Source: Leuconostoc falkenbergense
GTDB lineage: Bacteria > Bacillota > Bacilli > Lactobacillales > Lactobacillaceae
Assembly: GCF_014634805.1 (NCBI RefSeq)
Contig: NZ_BMBS01000012.1
Coordinates: 1-48,611, forward strand
DNA length: 48,611 nucleotides
Direction of reading: 5' to 3'
A program made the translations under genes and the position numbers. Shown here piece after piece: positions 18,524 to 27,318 of this stretch; the stretch's first letter is position 1, and every line of letters begins with the position of its first letter. Under the pieces are notes generated by a model, which had not been told where the DNA came from, did no database searches, and was given only the letters and a program-made list of their open reading frames with translations.

Positions 18524-19030
18524 ATGAGCATGAGTAAAAAGAAAATGAAAAAAACATTGCCCGAGCAGGTAATGGATAAGCATAACATTCCATACGAAGC
18601 GCTGTCTCTCAACATTATTGACAAATCAGAAGCCGAACGTGATGCTATTTTAGAAACGTTTCACGTGAAACATGATGATATTTATAAGACCTTAGCCGCA
18701 GAAGGTGATAAAACTGGTCCAATTGTTGCTGTGCTCCCTATTACATCACATCTATCGTTAAAAAAGTTAGCGGCAGCTTCTGGTAATAAAAAAGTCAGCA
18801 TGTTGCCATTAAAAATATTGCAAAAAACAACTGGCTACATTCACGGGGCCAATAATCCTGTCGGTATTTGGCAAAATAAGCACTTCCCAATTTTCTTCGA
18901 GCAAACTGCTCAAAATGCACCGTACATTTTGGTAAGTGGTGGTGAATTAGGTCGCTCTGACAAAATTAATCCCGTAGATGTTGCATTACTGGTTGGTGCC
19001 TCATTCGTAGATTTACTAGAACATGACTGA
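18524..19030 (+). CDS. Cys-tRNA(Pro)/Cys-tRNA(Cys) deacylase, YbaK/EbsC type
   Basis: 168 residues of the YbaK/ProX-like trans-editing family, which removes Cys wrongly attached to tRNA-Pro. The central LKKLAAASGNKKVSMLP block, the GxxGxxSP-like region (GYIHGANNPVGIW) and the length fit. Start is either 18524 or 18530: a TAAAAT -10-like hexamer at 18518-18523 ends directly before the first ATG, so the transcript may be nearly leaderless. It overlaps the following membrane-protein gene by 8 bp. Confidence 0.88.
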   Translation: MSMSKKKMKKTLPEQVMDKHNIPYEALSLNIIDKSEAERDAILETFHVKHDDIYKTLAAEGDKTGPIVAVLPITSHLSLKKLAAASGNKKVSMLPLKILQKTTGYIHGANNPVGIWQNKHFPIFFEQTAQNAPYILVSGGELGRSDKINPVDVALLVGASFVDLLEHD

Positions 19031-19571
19031 TTGGCTAAATATGGTGGGCGAGCAACTGCTTTTTTTCTTTATCCTACCAATTATTATTGTTTATTTAGTA
19101 GGTAGTCTCTCATCCTATTTGACAGATCAACTCAATCAGCGACTAGGTCATAATCTTACGGCTATCTTAAGCTTTTTTGGCGTCGTAATACACGAATTAA
19201 GCCACTTGACTGTCGCCTTGATTTTTCGGCATCACATTGTCAGCTTTTGTCTCTGGCAAATTAGTGAGGACGGCATATTAGGTTATGTTAATCGTGAATA
19301 TAATCCAAAAAGCTATTATCAACGCCTAGGCAATTTTTTTATTAGTTTAGCACCCATTCTTGGTATATGCCTAACTATTTGGTTCTTGTTATCCTTTGGC
19401 TGGATTACTGGTTGGCACATTAGAAATATCATTATTGTCTTCATTTTAGTCAGTCTGTTGTTGGGATTTCATCTTTCTCAAGCTGACTGGCAAAATTTTT
19501 GGCGAGGAACACCTTTTTATCTGACACTCATTGTAATCATCACTACCATCAAATTTATATTTTTCCAATAA
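19023..19571 (+). CDS. Putative membrane metalloprotease-like protein (HExxH)
   Basis: 182 residues with about four to five hydrophobic segments. HELSH in the second segment (VVIHELSHLTVALIF) matches the zinc HExxH motif of site-2/M50-type proteases or related membrane proteins. A second metal-ligand motif such as NxxPxxxLDG is not evident, so proteolytic activity is unproven. It is translationally coupled to ybaK (8-bp overlap). Family unknown to me; the short length is at the low end for M50 proteins. Confidence 0.6.
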   Translation: MTDWLNMVGEQLLFFFILPIIIVYLVGSLSSYLTDQLNQRLGHNLTAILSFFGVVIHELSHLTVALIFRHHIVSFCLWQISEDGILGYVNREYNPKSYYQRLGNFFISLAPILGICLTIWFLLSFGWITGWHIRNIIIVFILVSLLLGFHLSQADWQNFWRGTPFYLTLIVIITTIKFIFFQ

Positions 19572-19595
19572 AAAAAGCGCATTCGCGCTTTTTTT
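19570..19595. terminator. Bidirectional terminator between convergent genes
   Basis: AAAAAAGCGC-ATTC-GCGCTTTTTT: symmetric stem with T-runs on both strands, serving the HExxH gene (plus) and dnaB (minus). It overlaps both stop codons. Confidence 0.9.
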
Positions 19596-21057
19596 ACCAA
19601 CCAGAACTCATATCAGGAACGCCAGCATTCATACCATCACGATATAATGGCGCCATGGCATTAAATTTGAAAGTTGGCTTGTTAAACATTAATGTCGCAG
19701 TCCCTCGTGCACCAGCACGATTCTTTTCAAAAATCACTTCAATCGGCACTGCTTCTTGTTCTTCACGGGGATCCCCTTCGCCGTCTTCACCGTCATCACG
19801 AGAATAATCATCACGATACAGGAAAGCAACAATATCAGCATCTTGTTCGATAGAACCTGAATCACGCAAGTCAGAAAGAATTGGACGTTTATCTGTACGT
19901 TGTTCCACGCCACGGCTCAATTGAGCGAGCGCTATGATTGGCGTACTTAATTCTTTTGCTAACTTTTTGATTGATCTTGACACTTCAGAAACTGCTTGTT
20001 GGCGGCTTTCGGTGTTGTTTGACTCAATCAAGCCTAAATAATCAATGACAACGAGTCCGATTGGATGCGGATTTTGGACGCGATCTTCTGGTGACATTTC
20101 ATTCAACAAATCACGTTCAAGTTGATGCAGTTTTGCACTAATTTGATTGATTTTAATGCCTGCGGTATCGTCCATGTAGATTTGCATTTGTGCCAAAGAT
20201 TGCATAGCCAATGTGAGTGCTTGCCAATCTTCTTGCGTCATTTGCCCAGTTGTCAAATGGTTAGAATCAATAGATCCTTCGCCAGCTAATAAACGGCCAA
20301 CAATGTCGGTCGCACTCATTTCCATTTCAAAAATAACTACTGGCACTTGTTCATTCTTGGCAACATTACGCGCAATGTTAAGTACAAAAGCTGTTTTACC
20401 GACTGCCGGGCGAGCACCAAAAACGATCATTTGATCATTACGAAAACCGTGTGTTATTTTATCCATTTCTGGAAATCCTGTGGATAACCCAACCACATCA
20501 CTATCGTTTTTCACAGCCTCGTCTAGATTAGCTTGATATTCCCGAATGACATCTTTAATTTTTCGAAAATCCTCACTACCTCTATTCTCGGCAATAGTAT
20601 CAATGCTACGTGATAATTGATCTAATAAATCTTCACTTGGTTCTGACGCGTCGTAGGCTAATGACATGCTACGCGTTAACGTATCAATCATTTTGCGTAA
20701 AATCGCCTTTTCTCGAACAATATTGGCATAGTGTTTTAAGTTAGCTGAAGATGCCGTTGACTCAGATATTTCTGCCAAATAGGACATGCCACCAACATTG
20801 TCAAGTTGTTGCATGCTATTTAATTTGTCTTGCAGTGTCAACATATCAATGGGGCGGTTGTCCTCAACCAAGGATTGCATCGCCTTAAAAATCGTTTGGT
20901 TCGCTTGTCGATAGAAATCTTCCGGCGCCAAAATCGCACTCGCCTCAATCATGGCGTTCTCTGATTTGACATCAAAAAAGATGGCGCCAAGCACTGCTCG
21001 TTCAGCGTCAATATCCTGTGGCACCTGCCGATATTCATTTGATACCGGATTATCCAT
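19594..21057 (-). CDS. dnaB: Replicative DNA helicase DnaB (DnaC in Bacillus)
   Basis: 487 residues. The N-terminal DnaB domain (about 10-115) is followed by the RecA-type ATPase with Walker A GARPAVGKTAF (around 216-226), Walker B region VVIDYLGLIE and the LSRGVEQR/PILSDLRDSGSIEQDAD block of family-4 helicases. It unwinds DNA at the fork as a hexamer. Start is 1 bp from the end of rplI, an arrangement (gdpP-rplI-dnaB) conserved across Firmicutes. Confidence 0.97.
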   Translation of the reverse strand: MDNPVSNEYRQVPQDIDAERAVLGAIFFDVKSENAMIEASAILAPEDFYRQANQTIFKAMQSLVEDNRPIDMLTLQDKLNSMQQLDNVGGMSYLAEISESTASSANLKHYANIVREKAILRKMIDTLTRSMSLAYDASEPSEDLLDQLSRSIDTIAENRGSEDFRKIKDVIREYQANLDEAVKNDSDVVGLSTGFPEMDKITHGFRNDQMIVFGARPAVGKTAFVLNIARNVAKNEQVPVVIFEMEMSATDIVGRLLAGEGSIDSNHLTTGQMTQEDWQALTLAMQSLAQMQIYMDDTAGIKINQISAKLHQLERDLLNEMSPEDRVQNPHPIGLVVIDYLGLIESNNTESRQQAVSEVSRSIKKLAKELSTPIIALAQLSRGVEQRTDKRPILSDLRDSGSIEQDADIVAFLYRDDYSRDDGEDGEGDPREEQEAVPIEVIFEKNRAGARGTATLMFNKPTFKFNAMAPLYRDGMNAGVPDMSSGW

Positions 21058-21058
21058 C

Positions 21059-21511
21059 TTAACCCTCGCTCACATGCACACGCAAGTTAGCTGTCACTTG
21101 ACGATGAAGCTTAACAGGGACATTCGTATATCCCAAAGCATGAATTGGCTGGTTTAAAACCATCTTACGTTTGTCAATTTTAATTTTATATTGTTTTTCA
21201 AGTCCGGCAGCAATTTGTTTGGTTGATATTGCACCAAATAAACGGCCATCTGCACCGGACTTACCAGTCAATTCAACGACTGTCTTCTCGTCCTCAAAGA
21301 ACTGAGCTAACTTTTGCGCATCTGCTAGTTCTTCCGCAGATGCCTTTGCTTCAGCCTTTTGACGACCCTTAACAGCACCTAAATTCTTCCCCGTCGCTGG
21401 TTCAGCTTTTTTATTTTTTATCAAAAAATTATTGGCGTAGCCATCAGGAACTTCCTTGACTTCACCTTTTTTACCGCGACCTTTAACATCTTCTAAAAAT
21501 ACAACTTTCAT
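21059..21511 (-). CDS. rplI: Large-subunit ribosomal protein bL9
   Basis: 150 residues. N-terminal [21 protein letters not shown] with GYANNFLI is the bL9 signature, followed by the long connecting helix and the C-terminal domain. It binds 23S rRNA domain V near the L1 stalk. It sits 9 bp after gdpP and 1 bp before dnaB. Confidence 0.98.
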   Translation of the reverse strand: MKVVFLEDVKGRGKKGEVKEVPDGYANNFLIKNKKAEPATGKNLGAVKGRQKAEAKASAEELADAQKLAQFFEDEKTVVELTGKSGADGRLFGAISTKQIAAGLEKQYKIKIDKRKMVLNQPIHALGYTNVPVKLHRQVTANLRVHVSEG

Positions 21512-21520
21512 TTTAAAACC

Positions 21521-23548
21521 TCATTCTTCTTTTTGCTCAGCCAATACGTCTAATAATTGTTCCTTCACTTCATCAGTCGTGACGTCAGCAATTTGAGTAG
21601 CAGCATTGGACAAATGACCACCACCACCTAGAGCCTCCATCACGCGTTGAACATTACGATCACCAGTTGAACGTGCAGAAATTCCGACACGCCCATCTTG
21701 ACGTTTAGTAATCACAAATGAAGCATCAACACCACTAATTTGTAATAGTTCATCTGCTGCCTGAGCTGTAATTAACCCTGAATAATTATTTTGGTTTTCA
21801 CCAGTCACAATCGCATTGCCATCCTGAATTTCCGCTAAGTTAATTAAGTGAGTTCGTGCTTTGAAATCCGTAAACTTTTCTTTCATGAATGACTGAATTA
21901 AGTTACTATCTGCACCGTTGGCACGCAAATAACTTGCTGCATCAAAAGTACGTGAGCCAGTACGTAAAGTAAAGTTCTTTGTGTCAATTTGGATACCACC
22001 AAGCATCGCTGTGGCTTCAATTTTTGTAATTGGCGCATTTGATTGATCTTGATACTGCAGCAATTCAACCACTAACTCCGAAGTTGATGAAGCGTATGGT
22101 TCAATATAAGACATTAACGGTTTATCTTTTAACCCTTGCTCAGCCAGACGGTGATGGTCAATAACAACAACACGATTTCCTAGTCGTGCCAATAATTGTG
22201 ATGCACCCGATATATTAGTGTTAGCGTGATCAACCAAAACGAGTAAAGTATTATCGCGTACTAATTTAAGCGCGCGCGTTTCATCAATAATGGAATCATT
22301 AATATTTGATCCGGGTGCCACAAAGTCAGCAGGACTTTTTCTAAGTTCGGCCAGTAATAATTTGATATCACTGTATACCTGCTTTTCATCTATCACGAGA
22401 AACGCCGGTTTGTTTTTGGTCTGGGCTAGTCGCCACACACCCAATCCAGCACCTACTGAATCCAAATCTGGCATCACATGACCAGCGATCATAATGTTAT
22501 CAGCTTGTTCAATTAATTCAGAAATGGTCTGTGAAACCATACGTGCACGGACGCGAGTTCGCTTTTCCATAGGATTGGTAGCACCACCGTAAAAACGTGC
22601 CGCCGAATCCTCAGCCTTAACGACGACTTGATCGCCGCCACGCCCCAATGCCAAATCAAGATTGGTTTGAGCTAGTTTTGCCAGCTGATTAATATCTGGC
22701 GTGCCATACGCAATACCAATTGATAAAGTCACCGGTAAGTTTTGTTGGGCAGTCGCTTCACGAATTGCTTTCAAAACACTGAATTTGTCAGCTTCTGCCT
22801 CTTCCAAGGCGGATTGATAACCAAACATTACGTAATGCACTGTGTTTAAGCGACGAATATAGATTTGATGATCTGCTGCCCAATCAGACAGTGAGCGCGT
22901 GACAAATGTTCGTAACGTTGAGGTCTCTGATTCACTCATCCCCTCAGTTACTTCCTCATAATTATCCACCGATACCAGACCGCTGAACAATTGATGATCC
23001 TCATATTGTTTAGCAATGGCAGCATATTCACTGATGTCCATTAAATAAATAACCCGTAAATTTTGTTGAACAAATAATGAAAATTGTCGCTCTTGCCAAG
23101 TAATGGTATTCGTGTCAGACGAATCAGCATAACTGTTAATTTCCTGTGCAAGCGTACCATCAAGTTCTGATAATTCCAAACCTAGCACATCTCTTTTGTC
23201 CAAATAAGACTGCATATAGGGGTTAATCCAGTCAATTTTTTGGTCTTGGTTCAGTAATATAATACCAATTGGCATACGAATCAAAGCTTCTTGTTCACTA
23301 CGGGCAATACGATAACCTAATCCTGATAAGTATTCCTGTGCGTTTTCGCTAACCTCTTTGAACGCTTGCCCACTGAAGACAAGCCCAATCACAACTACCA
23401 CCAACCAAATTAAACCAAATATCCAGTTAATAGCCACCGCAAAAACAACACTCATCACACTCGCTACTAACAGCAGCAAGGCAACCGTGCCTAGTTTTGT
23501 GTTTTGGAAAAAAATAGGTAAGTTTTTAAAATTAAAAAATCGTTTCAC
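21521..23548 (-). CDS. gdpP: c-di-AMP phosphodiesterase GdpP
   Basis: 675 residues: two transmembrane helices (about 15-60), a PAS domain (about 85-160), a degenerate GGDEF domain (about 175-305) and DHH/DHHA1 phosphodiesterase domains (about 340-660) with MPDLDSVGAGLG, LVDHAN and VIDHHRL metal-binding motifs and the final GGGGH. It hydrolyses c-di-AMP to pApA and so affects wall stress, potassium and osmotic control. The start codon is GTG with GAGGAG 7 nt upstream. First gene of gdpP-rplI-dnaB. Confidence 0.97.
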   Translation of the reverse strand: MKRFFNFKNLPIFFQNTKLGTVALLLLVASVMSVVFAVAINWIFGLIWLVVVVIGLVFSGQAFKEVSENAQEYLSGLGYRIARSEQEALIRMPIGIILLNQDQKIDWINPYMQSYLDKRDVLGLELSELDGTLAQEINSYADSSDTNTITWQERQFSLFVQQNLRVIYLMDISEYAAIAKQYEDHQLFSGLVSVDNYEEVTEGMSESETSTLRTFVTRSLSDWAADHQIYIRRLNTVHYVMFGYQSALEEAEADKFSVLKAIREATAQQNLPVTLSIGIAYGTPDINQLAKLAQTNLDLALGRGGDQVVVKAEDSAARFYGGATNPMEKRTRVRARMVSQTISELIEQADNIMIAGHVMPDLDSVGAGLGVWRLAQTKNKPAFLVIDEKQVYSDIKLLLAELRKSPADFVAPGSNINDSIIDETRALKLVRDNTLLVLVDHANTNISGASQLLARLGNRVVVIDHHRLAEQGLKDKPLMSYIEPYASSTSELVVELLQYQDQSNAPITKIEATAMLGGIQIDTKNFTLRTGSRTFDAASYLRANGADSNLIQSFMKEKFTDFKARTHLINLAEIQDGNAIVTGENQNNYSGLITAQAADELLQISGVDASFVITKRQDGRVGISARSTGDRNVQRVMEALGGGGHLSNAATQIADVTTDEVKEQLLDVLAEQKEE

Positions 23549-23583
23549 GCGTTACTCCTCGTAACTTTCATATCTACTATTTT

Positions 23584-23603
23584 ACCACAGGGTGGCCTGT
23601 GGT
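23584..23603. repeat. Inverted repeat upstream of gdpP
   Basis: ACCACAGG-GTGG-CCTGTGGT, perfect 8-bp arms. On the minus strand it is preceded by two copies of TTTTAACCA about 19 bp apart. It is 36 bp upstream of the gdpP start and has no T-run long enough for a terminator, so it could be an operator or an mRNA-leader stem. Confidence 0.5.
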
Positions 23604-23635
23604 TAAAATGAGATGGTCTGGTTAAAAAATACAAC

Positions 23636-23667
23636 AAAAAAACCCAAGAATCATTTCTTGGGTTTTA
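23636..23667 (-). terminator. Terminator of rpsF-ssb-rpsR
   Basis: AACCCAAGAA/TTCTTGGGTT stem with a 4-nt loop, followed on the minus strand by seven T. Confidence 0.9.
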
Positions 23668-23674
23668 AGCTGAA

Positions 23675-23959
23675 TTAGTCTTCCGTAACGAAAGGCAACA
23701 AAGCCATGATACGCGCACGCTTGATAGCAGTTGTTACCTTGCGTTGGTTCTTGGCAGAAGTACCAGTTACACGACGTGGCAAAATCTTACCACGTTCTGA
23801 AATGAAACGCTCCAACAATTCAGTGTTCTTGTAGTCGATGTATTCGATGTGATTAGCAGCGATAAAATCAACCTTACGACGACGACGTGGGCCGCCTTGT
23901 GGACGACGTGAACGTTGTGGACGTTCAGAGTTTTGTGGACGTGAGTTTTGTTCTGACAT
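23675..23959 (-). CDS. rpsR: Small-subunit ribosomal protein bS18
   Basis: 94 residues with a basic, proline/arginine-rich N-terminus and the bS18 core [33 protein letters not shown]. It binds 16S rRNA with bS6. Last gene of rpsF-ssb-rpsR; a strong GGAGC Shine-Dalgarno lies upstream. It lacks the Cys residues of zinc-binding bS18 copies. Confidence 0.98.
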   Translation of the reverse strand: MSEQNSRPQNSERPQRSRRPQGGPRRRRKVDFIAANHIEYIDYKNTELLERFISERGKILPRRVTGTSAKNQRKVTTAIKRARIMALLPFVTED

Positions 23960-23991
23960 AATAAAGCTCCTTTCTTAGTGTTTAATTTAAT

Positions 23992-24555
23992 TTAAAATGG
24001 TAAATCATCATCTGATATATCAATTTCAGTGTTGCCACTAGCCGCAAATGGGTTAGGGGCATCGTTTTCAGATGTTGCTGACTTATTAGCTGAACCTTGG
24101 TTCGCACTAGCAAAGGGATCAACACCACTAAACGAATTATCATTACCGCCAAATGAATGGTCATTTGAGCCATTATTATAGCTACCCGCATTGCTGTTAG
24201 AAGAGCCGTTTTGTGCACGACGCTTTTCACTTTCTGCACGGGATTCTAGTAATGAGAAATTATCCGCAACAACTTCAGTCACGTAAACACGTTGACCTGC
24301 GTTGTTTTCATAATTTCTTGTTTGCAAACGACCTTCAATCGCAACAAGTGCGCCTTTTCCAGTAAAGTTAGCAAAGTTTTCAGCTGCTTTACGCCAAATA
24401 ACTGCGTTAATAAAGTCAGCTTCACGTTCACCACTCGCGTTAGTGAACTGACGGTTAACCGCCAAGCTAAACGTGCCGACAGCTACACCCGATTGGGTAT
24501 AACGTAATTCCACATCGCGGGTCAATCGCCCAATCAATACTACTCGATTAATCAT
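23992..24555 (-). CDS. ssb: Single-stranded DNA-binding protein
   Basis: 187 residues: OB fold (1-110) starting [20 protein letters not shown], a Ser/Asn/Gly-rich disordered linker (about 115-175) and the conserved acidic tip DISDDDLPF that recruits partner proteins. Coats single-stranded DNA in replication and repair. It lies between rpsF and rpsR, the standard operon, with AAGGAGC upstream of its ATG. Confidence 0.98.
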   Translation of the reverse strand: MINRVVLIGRLTRDVELRYTQSGVAVGTFSLAVNRQFTNASGEREADFINAVIWRKAAENFANFTGKGALVAIEGRLQTRNYENNAGQRVYVTEVVADNFSLLESRAESEKRRAQNGSSNSNAGSYNNGSNDHSFGGNDNSFSGVDPFASANQGSANKSATSENDAPNPFAASGNTEIDISDDDLPF

Positions 24556-24586
24556 TTAAAAGCTCCTTTCCCAGTGGAAATTCAGA

Positions 24587-24883
24587 TTACTCTGCGTCGC
24601 GCTTAACAATCATGTGACGTAAGATATCTTGTGAGATCTTAGCCAAACGATCAAATTCATTAGTAGCAGCATCGCCTTCAGCTGTGAAGTTGATAATGTG
24701 GTAAGTACCTTCACGGTAACCAGCAATTTCGTAAGCAAAGCGGCGTGTTGCCCAATCTGCTGACTTTTGAATTGTTGCACCGTTGTTTGTCAAAATGCCG
24801 TCAAAACGCTCAACAAGCGTCTTTTTAGCATCCGCATCCAAATCAGGGCGAACAATATAAGTCAATTCGTATGATGTAGCCAT
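24587..24883 (-). CDS. rpsF: Small-subunit ribosomal protein bS6
   Basis: 98 residues beginning [16 protein letters not shown], with the bS6 ferredoxin-like fold and the [20 protein letters not shown] core. Pairs with bS18 on the platform of the 30S subunit. First gene of rpsF-ssb-rpsR. Its AGGAGG Shine-Dalgarno can be paired in the leader (see the leader entry). Confidence 0.98.
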   Translation of the reverse strand: MATSYELTYIVRPDLDADAKKTLVERFDGILTNNGATIQKSADWATRRFAYEIAGYREGTYHIINFTAEGDAATNEFDRLAKISQDILRHMIVKRDAE

Positions 24884-24950
24884 TGTATTTCCTCCTTTTG
24901 GTCTCTGGCAGCCTTAGCTGCAAGGAGTGCACGCATAATTTTATGCATTC
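24884..24950 (-). promoter_or_regulatory. rpsF leader: candidate S6:S18 autoregulatory structure
   Basis: On the minus strand CTCCTT (24922-24927) can pair with AAGGAG (24892-24898) that includes the Shine-Dalgarno. Inside is a GCAGC/GCTGC hairpin with a TAAG loop, and upstream a GCATAA/TTATGC hairpin (24933-24946). Masking of the ribosome-binding site fits known feedback of the S6:S18 complex on its own mRNA in many bacteria; that this leader is of that class is inference. Confidence 0.55.
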
Positions 24951-24960
24951 ACAGGTATTA

Positions 24961-24990
24961 ATGATACTACATATCGCCTATTATTATCAA
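24961..24990 (-). promoter_or_regulatory. Promoter of rpsF-ssb-rpsR
   Basis: Minus strand: TTGATA (24985-24990), 18-bp spacer, TATCAT (24961-24966). About 75 nt upstream of the rpsF ATG, so the folded leader is transcribed. Confidence 0.7.
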
Positions 24991-25062
24991 GTGTTTCGCA
25001 AAATTATTTCCACAGGTAACTTATTTTACGGTTTGTGTTGAATTTTTACTTATGATTCAATT

Positions 25063-26508
25063 TTACCGAGAAATTTCATATAACGCATGAGCAAAAATTG
25101 ATTGGGTCTTAGGAATATTGTCAATCAATACGTACTCATTGGGTTGGTGGCTCATGACCGGTACATCTGGGAATTGACCACCAAAAGCAACACCACGCTT
25201 GAGCAAACGCGCATATGAACCGCCATTAGAAATTTTGTATTGCTTAACTGTGTGTGTATGTTCGGCATAAACATTTTCTAGTGTCGTCACAATTGGATCG
25301 TTCAAATCGACCATGTGTGGTTGATTACCAAAGGACTCTTGCTTAAATGTTTTGCCGACCAAATCACCCATGTGTCGTTGTACCTGTGTCAAAATCGCCG
25401 TCTCAGTAATACCCATTGGATATCTAAAATTGATTCTGATTTCTGATTCAGCGTTTTTATTAAACGTCATTTGCCCAATATTTAGCGTCAAATCACCCAT
25501 AATGTCATCGTGATACACTAGTCCCAGTTTCTCACCGAAAACATTTTGGTGGTTAGCAATCCCCAAAAATTCCAAAAATGCATGGGCTTGCTGATTGAAA
25601 CCATAATCGACCAAAAAATGGGCCAAGTACGTTCCAGCATTCAATCCAGTTTCAGGATAAGCGCCATGAGCTGACTTTCCGTATAACGTTAATAAGATAT
25701 GCTCATCATCATATTGACCAACACCAGAAATTATTGGTGTGTCATTCAAATAACGCTCATAGGCGCCCAAAAAACCGTTGATGTCAACCTGACTTGGTAG
25801 CTCGATATCAGCTGTGGCCATGCCCGGTACGACATTATCACGTTCACCAGCATGAAAATGATGCAATTGCCATGCGCTTGTCGTGACGCCTTGAAATTTG
25901 GTCGCCAATGTTAGCACACCCTTTTCACCCGGTACGACTGGAAATGCTCCGTCCGGTGAAAATCCTAATGTTGGCTCGCCAACTTCGCTTAAGTAGGCCT
26001 GCATATCACGCCAATCTGACTCCTCATCACTCCCGAAAATCAACCGTATTTTTCGTTTGGGTTGAAATCCCATATCTTTGAGCTGCTTTACCGCATAATA
26101 GGCAGCTAGCAGGTCGGCTTTCATATCGTGAGAACCACGCCCGTACAGTCGATTGCCTTCAATTTTGGGACTAAATGGCAGTGTCACCGTCCACGCATCC
26201 CCTGCGGGAACAACATCAACATGCGATAATACCCCTACGGTTTCCGACGCGTCTTCCGGACCATAGTCAACAACAACAATCATGTTATCAGCCACCCGAT
26301 TGACTTTGAAACCGTCACGCTGCGCTATATCACTAATAAATTTGAGTGCCATATCAATGCCTGTGCCAAACGGGCGTTGGATATTAGCTGTTGTTGGATC
26401 AAGCACTGATGGAATAGCCAAAAATTGAAGCAAATCAGCCATTAAAGCTGGTTGATACTGTTGGGCATTTTCTTGCCACTGTGATGATGTTAATTGAATG
26501 GATTCCAC
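25063..26508 (-). CDS. pepV: Dipeptidase PepV, M20 family
   Basis: 481 residues, the PepV length. Metal-site motifs: LSHVDVVPAGD, GRGSHDMKAD, FGSDEESDW and a C-terminal MSHQPNEY region. PepV is a cytosolic zinc dipeptidase that releases amino acids from a broad range of dipeptides, the last step of peptide use in lactic acid bacteria. The start codon is GTG with a GGGGGG run 5 nt upstream, inside the end of the ECF T gene (19-bp overlap). It is thus the fifth gene of the operon behind the methionine T-box, an uncommon but sensible partner: hydrolysis of Met-containing peptides also supplies methionine. Confidence 0.95.
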   Translation of the reverse strand: MESIQLTSSQWQENAQQYQPALMADLLQFLAIPSVLDPTTANIQRPFGTGIDMALKFISDIAQRDGFKVNRVADNMIVVVDYGPEDASETVGVLSHVDVVPAGDAWTVTLPFSPKIEGNRLYGRGSHDMKADLLAAYYAVKQLKDMGFQPKRKIRLIFGSDEESDWRDMQAYLSEVGEPTLGFSPDGAFPVVPGEKGVLTLATKFQGVTTSAWQLHHFHAGERDNVVPGMATADIELPSQVDINGFLGAYERYLNDTPIISGVGQYDDEHILLTLYGKSAHGAYPETGLNAGTYLAHFLVDYGFNQQAHAFLEFLGIANHQNVFGEKLGLVYHDDIMGDLTLNIGQMTFNKNAESEIRINFRYPMGITETAILTQVQRHMGDLVGKTFKQESFGNQPHMVDLNDPIVTTLENVYAEHTHTVKQYKISNGGSYARLLKRGVAFGGQFPDVPVMSHQPNEYVLIDNIPKTQSIFAHALYEISR

Positions 26509-27317
26509 AAGCGCCCCCCATTTTGAAATACTAACAAAATACCAATCGCGACAATGATTAATGTACCAATTATCATGCCAAAGTCACGACCAGAAAATTT
26601 TTGATCTTGATACCAAGTACGTTTATTATACCGGCCAAAGCGTCGTAATTCCATTGCCTGACTAATCGTATCAATGCGATCTAAACTAGAAAAAACTAAT
26701 GGTAAAATAATTTGCACAGCGCCTTTCATACGTTTTGTTAAGGATGCTTTTTTAGAAATTTCATAGCCACGCGCCTGTTGCGCCAAACTGATTGTGTGGT
26801 AATCACTTTGAACATCAGGAATATAACGAAGTGTCAGGGCAACTGCGTAAGACACTTTGTACGGCACCCCAATTTTGTTTAAGCCAGAGGCAAACTCGCT
26901 TGGATTAGTCGTAAATAACAATACAATTGATAATGGAAATGAAAAAACATACTTTAATAGTAGATTTAATTCATAAAACAACTGCTCTTGTGTGATTGTC
27001 CAATAGCCAGTACCAAATAGGACGTGTTTTGAGCCATACAATTCTGCACCGTATTGTGGCGCTAAAACTGTAATCATAATTAAATTAAGGACCCCAATAA
27101 AAATCACTAGTTTCAATAACAAGGCATATTCGCGATATTGAATGTGCGAAACCTTAATCAGTATAAAAGATAAAATAACCAGTGCCACGAGAAAACGCGT
27201 ATCGTAAGAAACCATACCAACTGTTGTCAACGCCAAAAAACCAACTAGCTTAGCTGTGCCAGTTGTTTGGTTCATCCATGTATCACGCGCTTTGTATCCA
27301 AATAACGAATTGTTCAT
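26490..27317 (-). CDS. ECF transporter transmembrane component (EcfT family)
   Basis: 275 residues with about five to six membrane segments and the cytosolic coupling helices carrying ARG-type motifs (QQARGYEISKK and AMELRRFGRY). This is the T component that couples the S component to the ATPases in energy-coupling factor uptake systems. It starts 1 nt after the stop of the ATPase gene (AAGGAAG upstream). This T component belongs to a dedicated (group I) module, as S, A and T are encoded together. Confidence 0.92.
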   Translation of the reverse strand: MNNSLFGYKARDTWMNQTTGTAKLVGFLALTTVGMVSYDTRFLVALVILSFILIKVSHIQYREYALLLKLVIFIGVLNLIMITVLAPQYGAELYGSKHVLFGTGYWTITQEQLFYELNLLLKYVFSFPLSIVLLFTTNPSEFASGLNKIGVPYKVSYAVALTLRYIPDVQSDYHTISLAQQARGYEISKKASLTKRMKGAVQIILPLVFSSLDRIDTISQAMELRRFGRYNKRTWYQDQKFSGRDFGMIIGTLIIVAIGILLVFQNGGRLWNPFN

Positions 27318-27318
27318 A

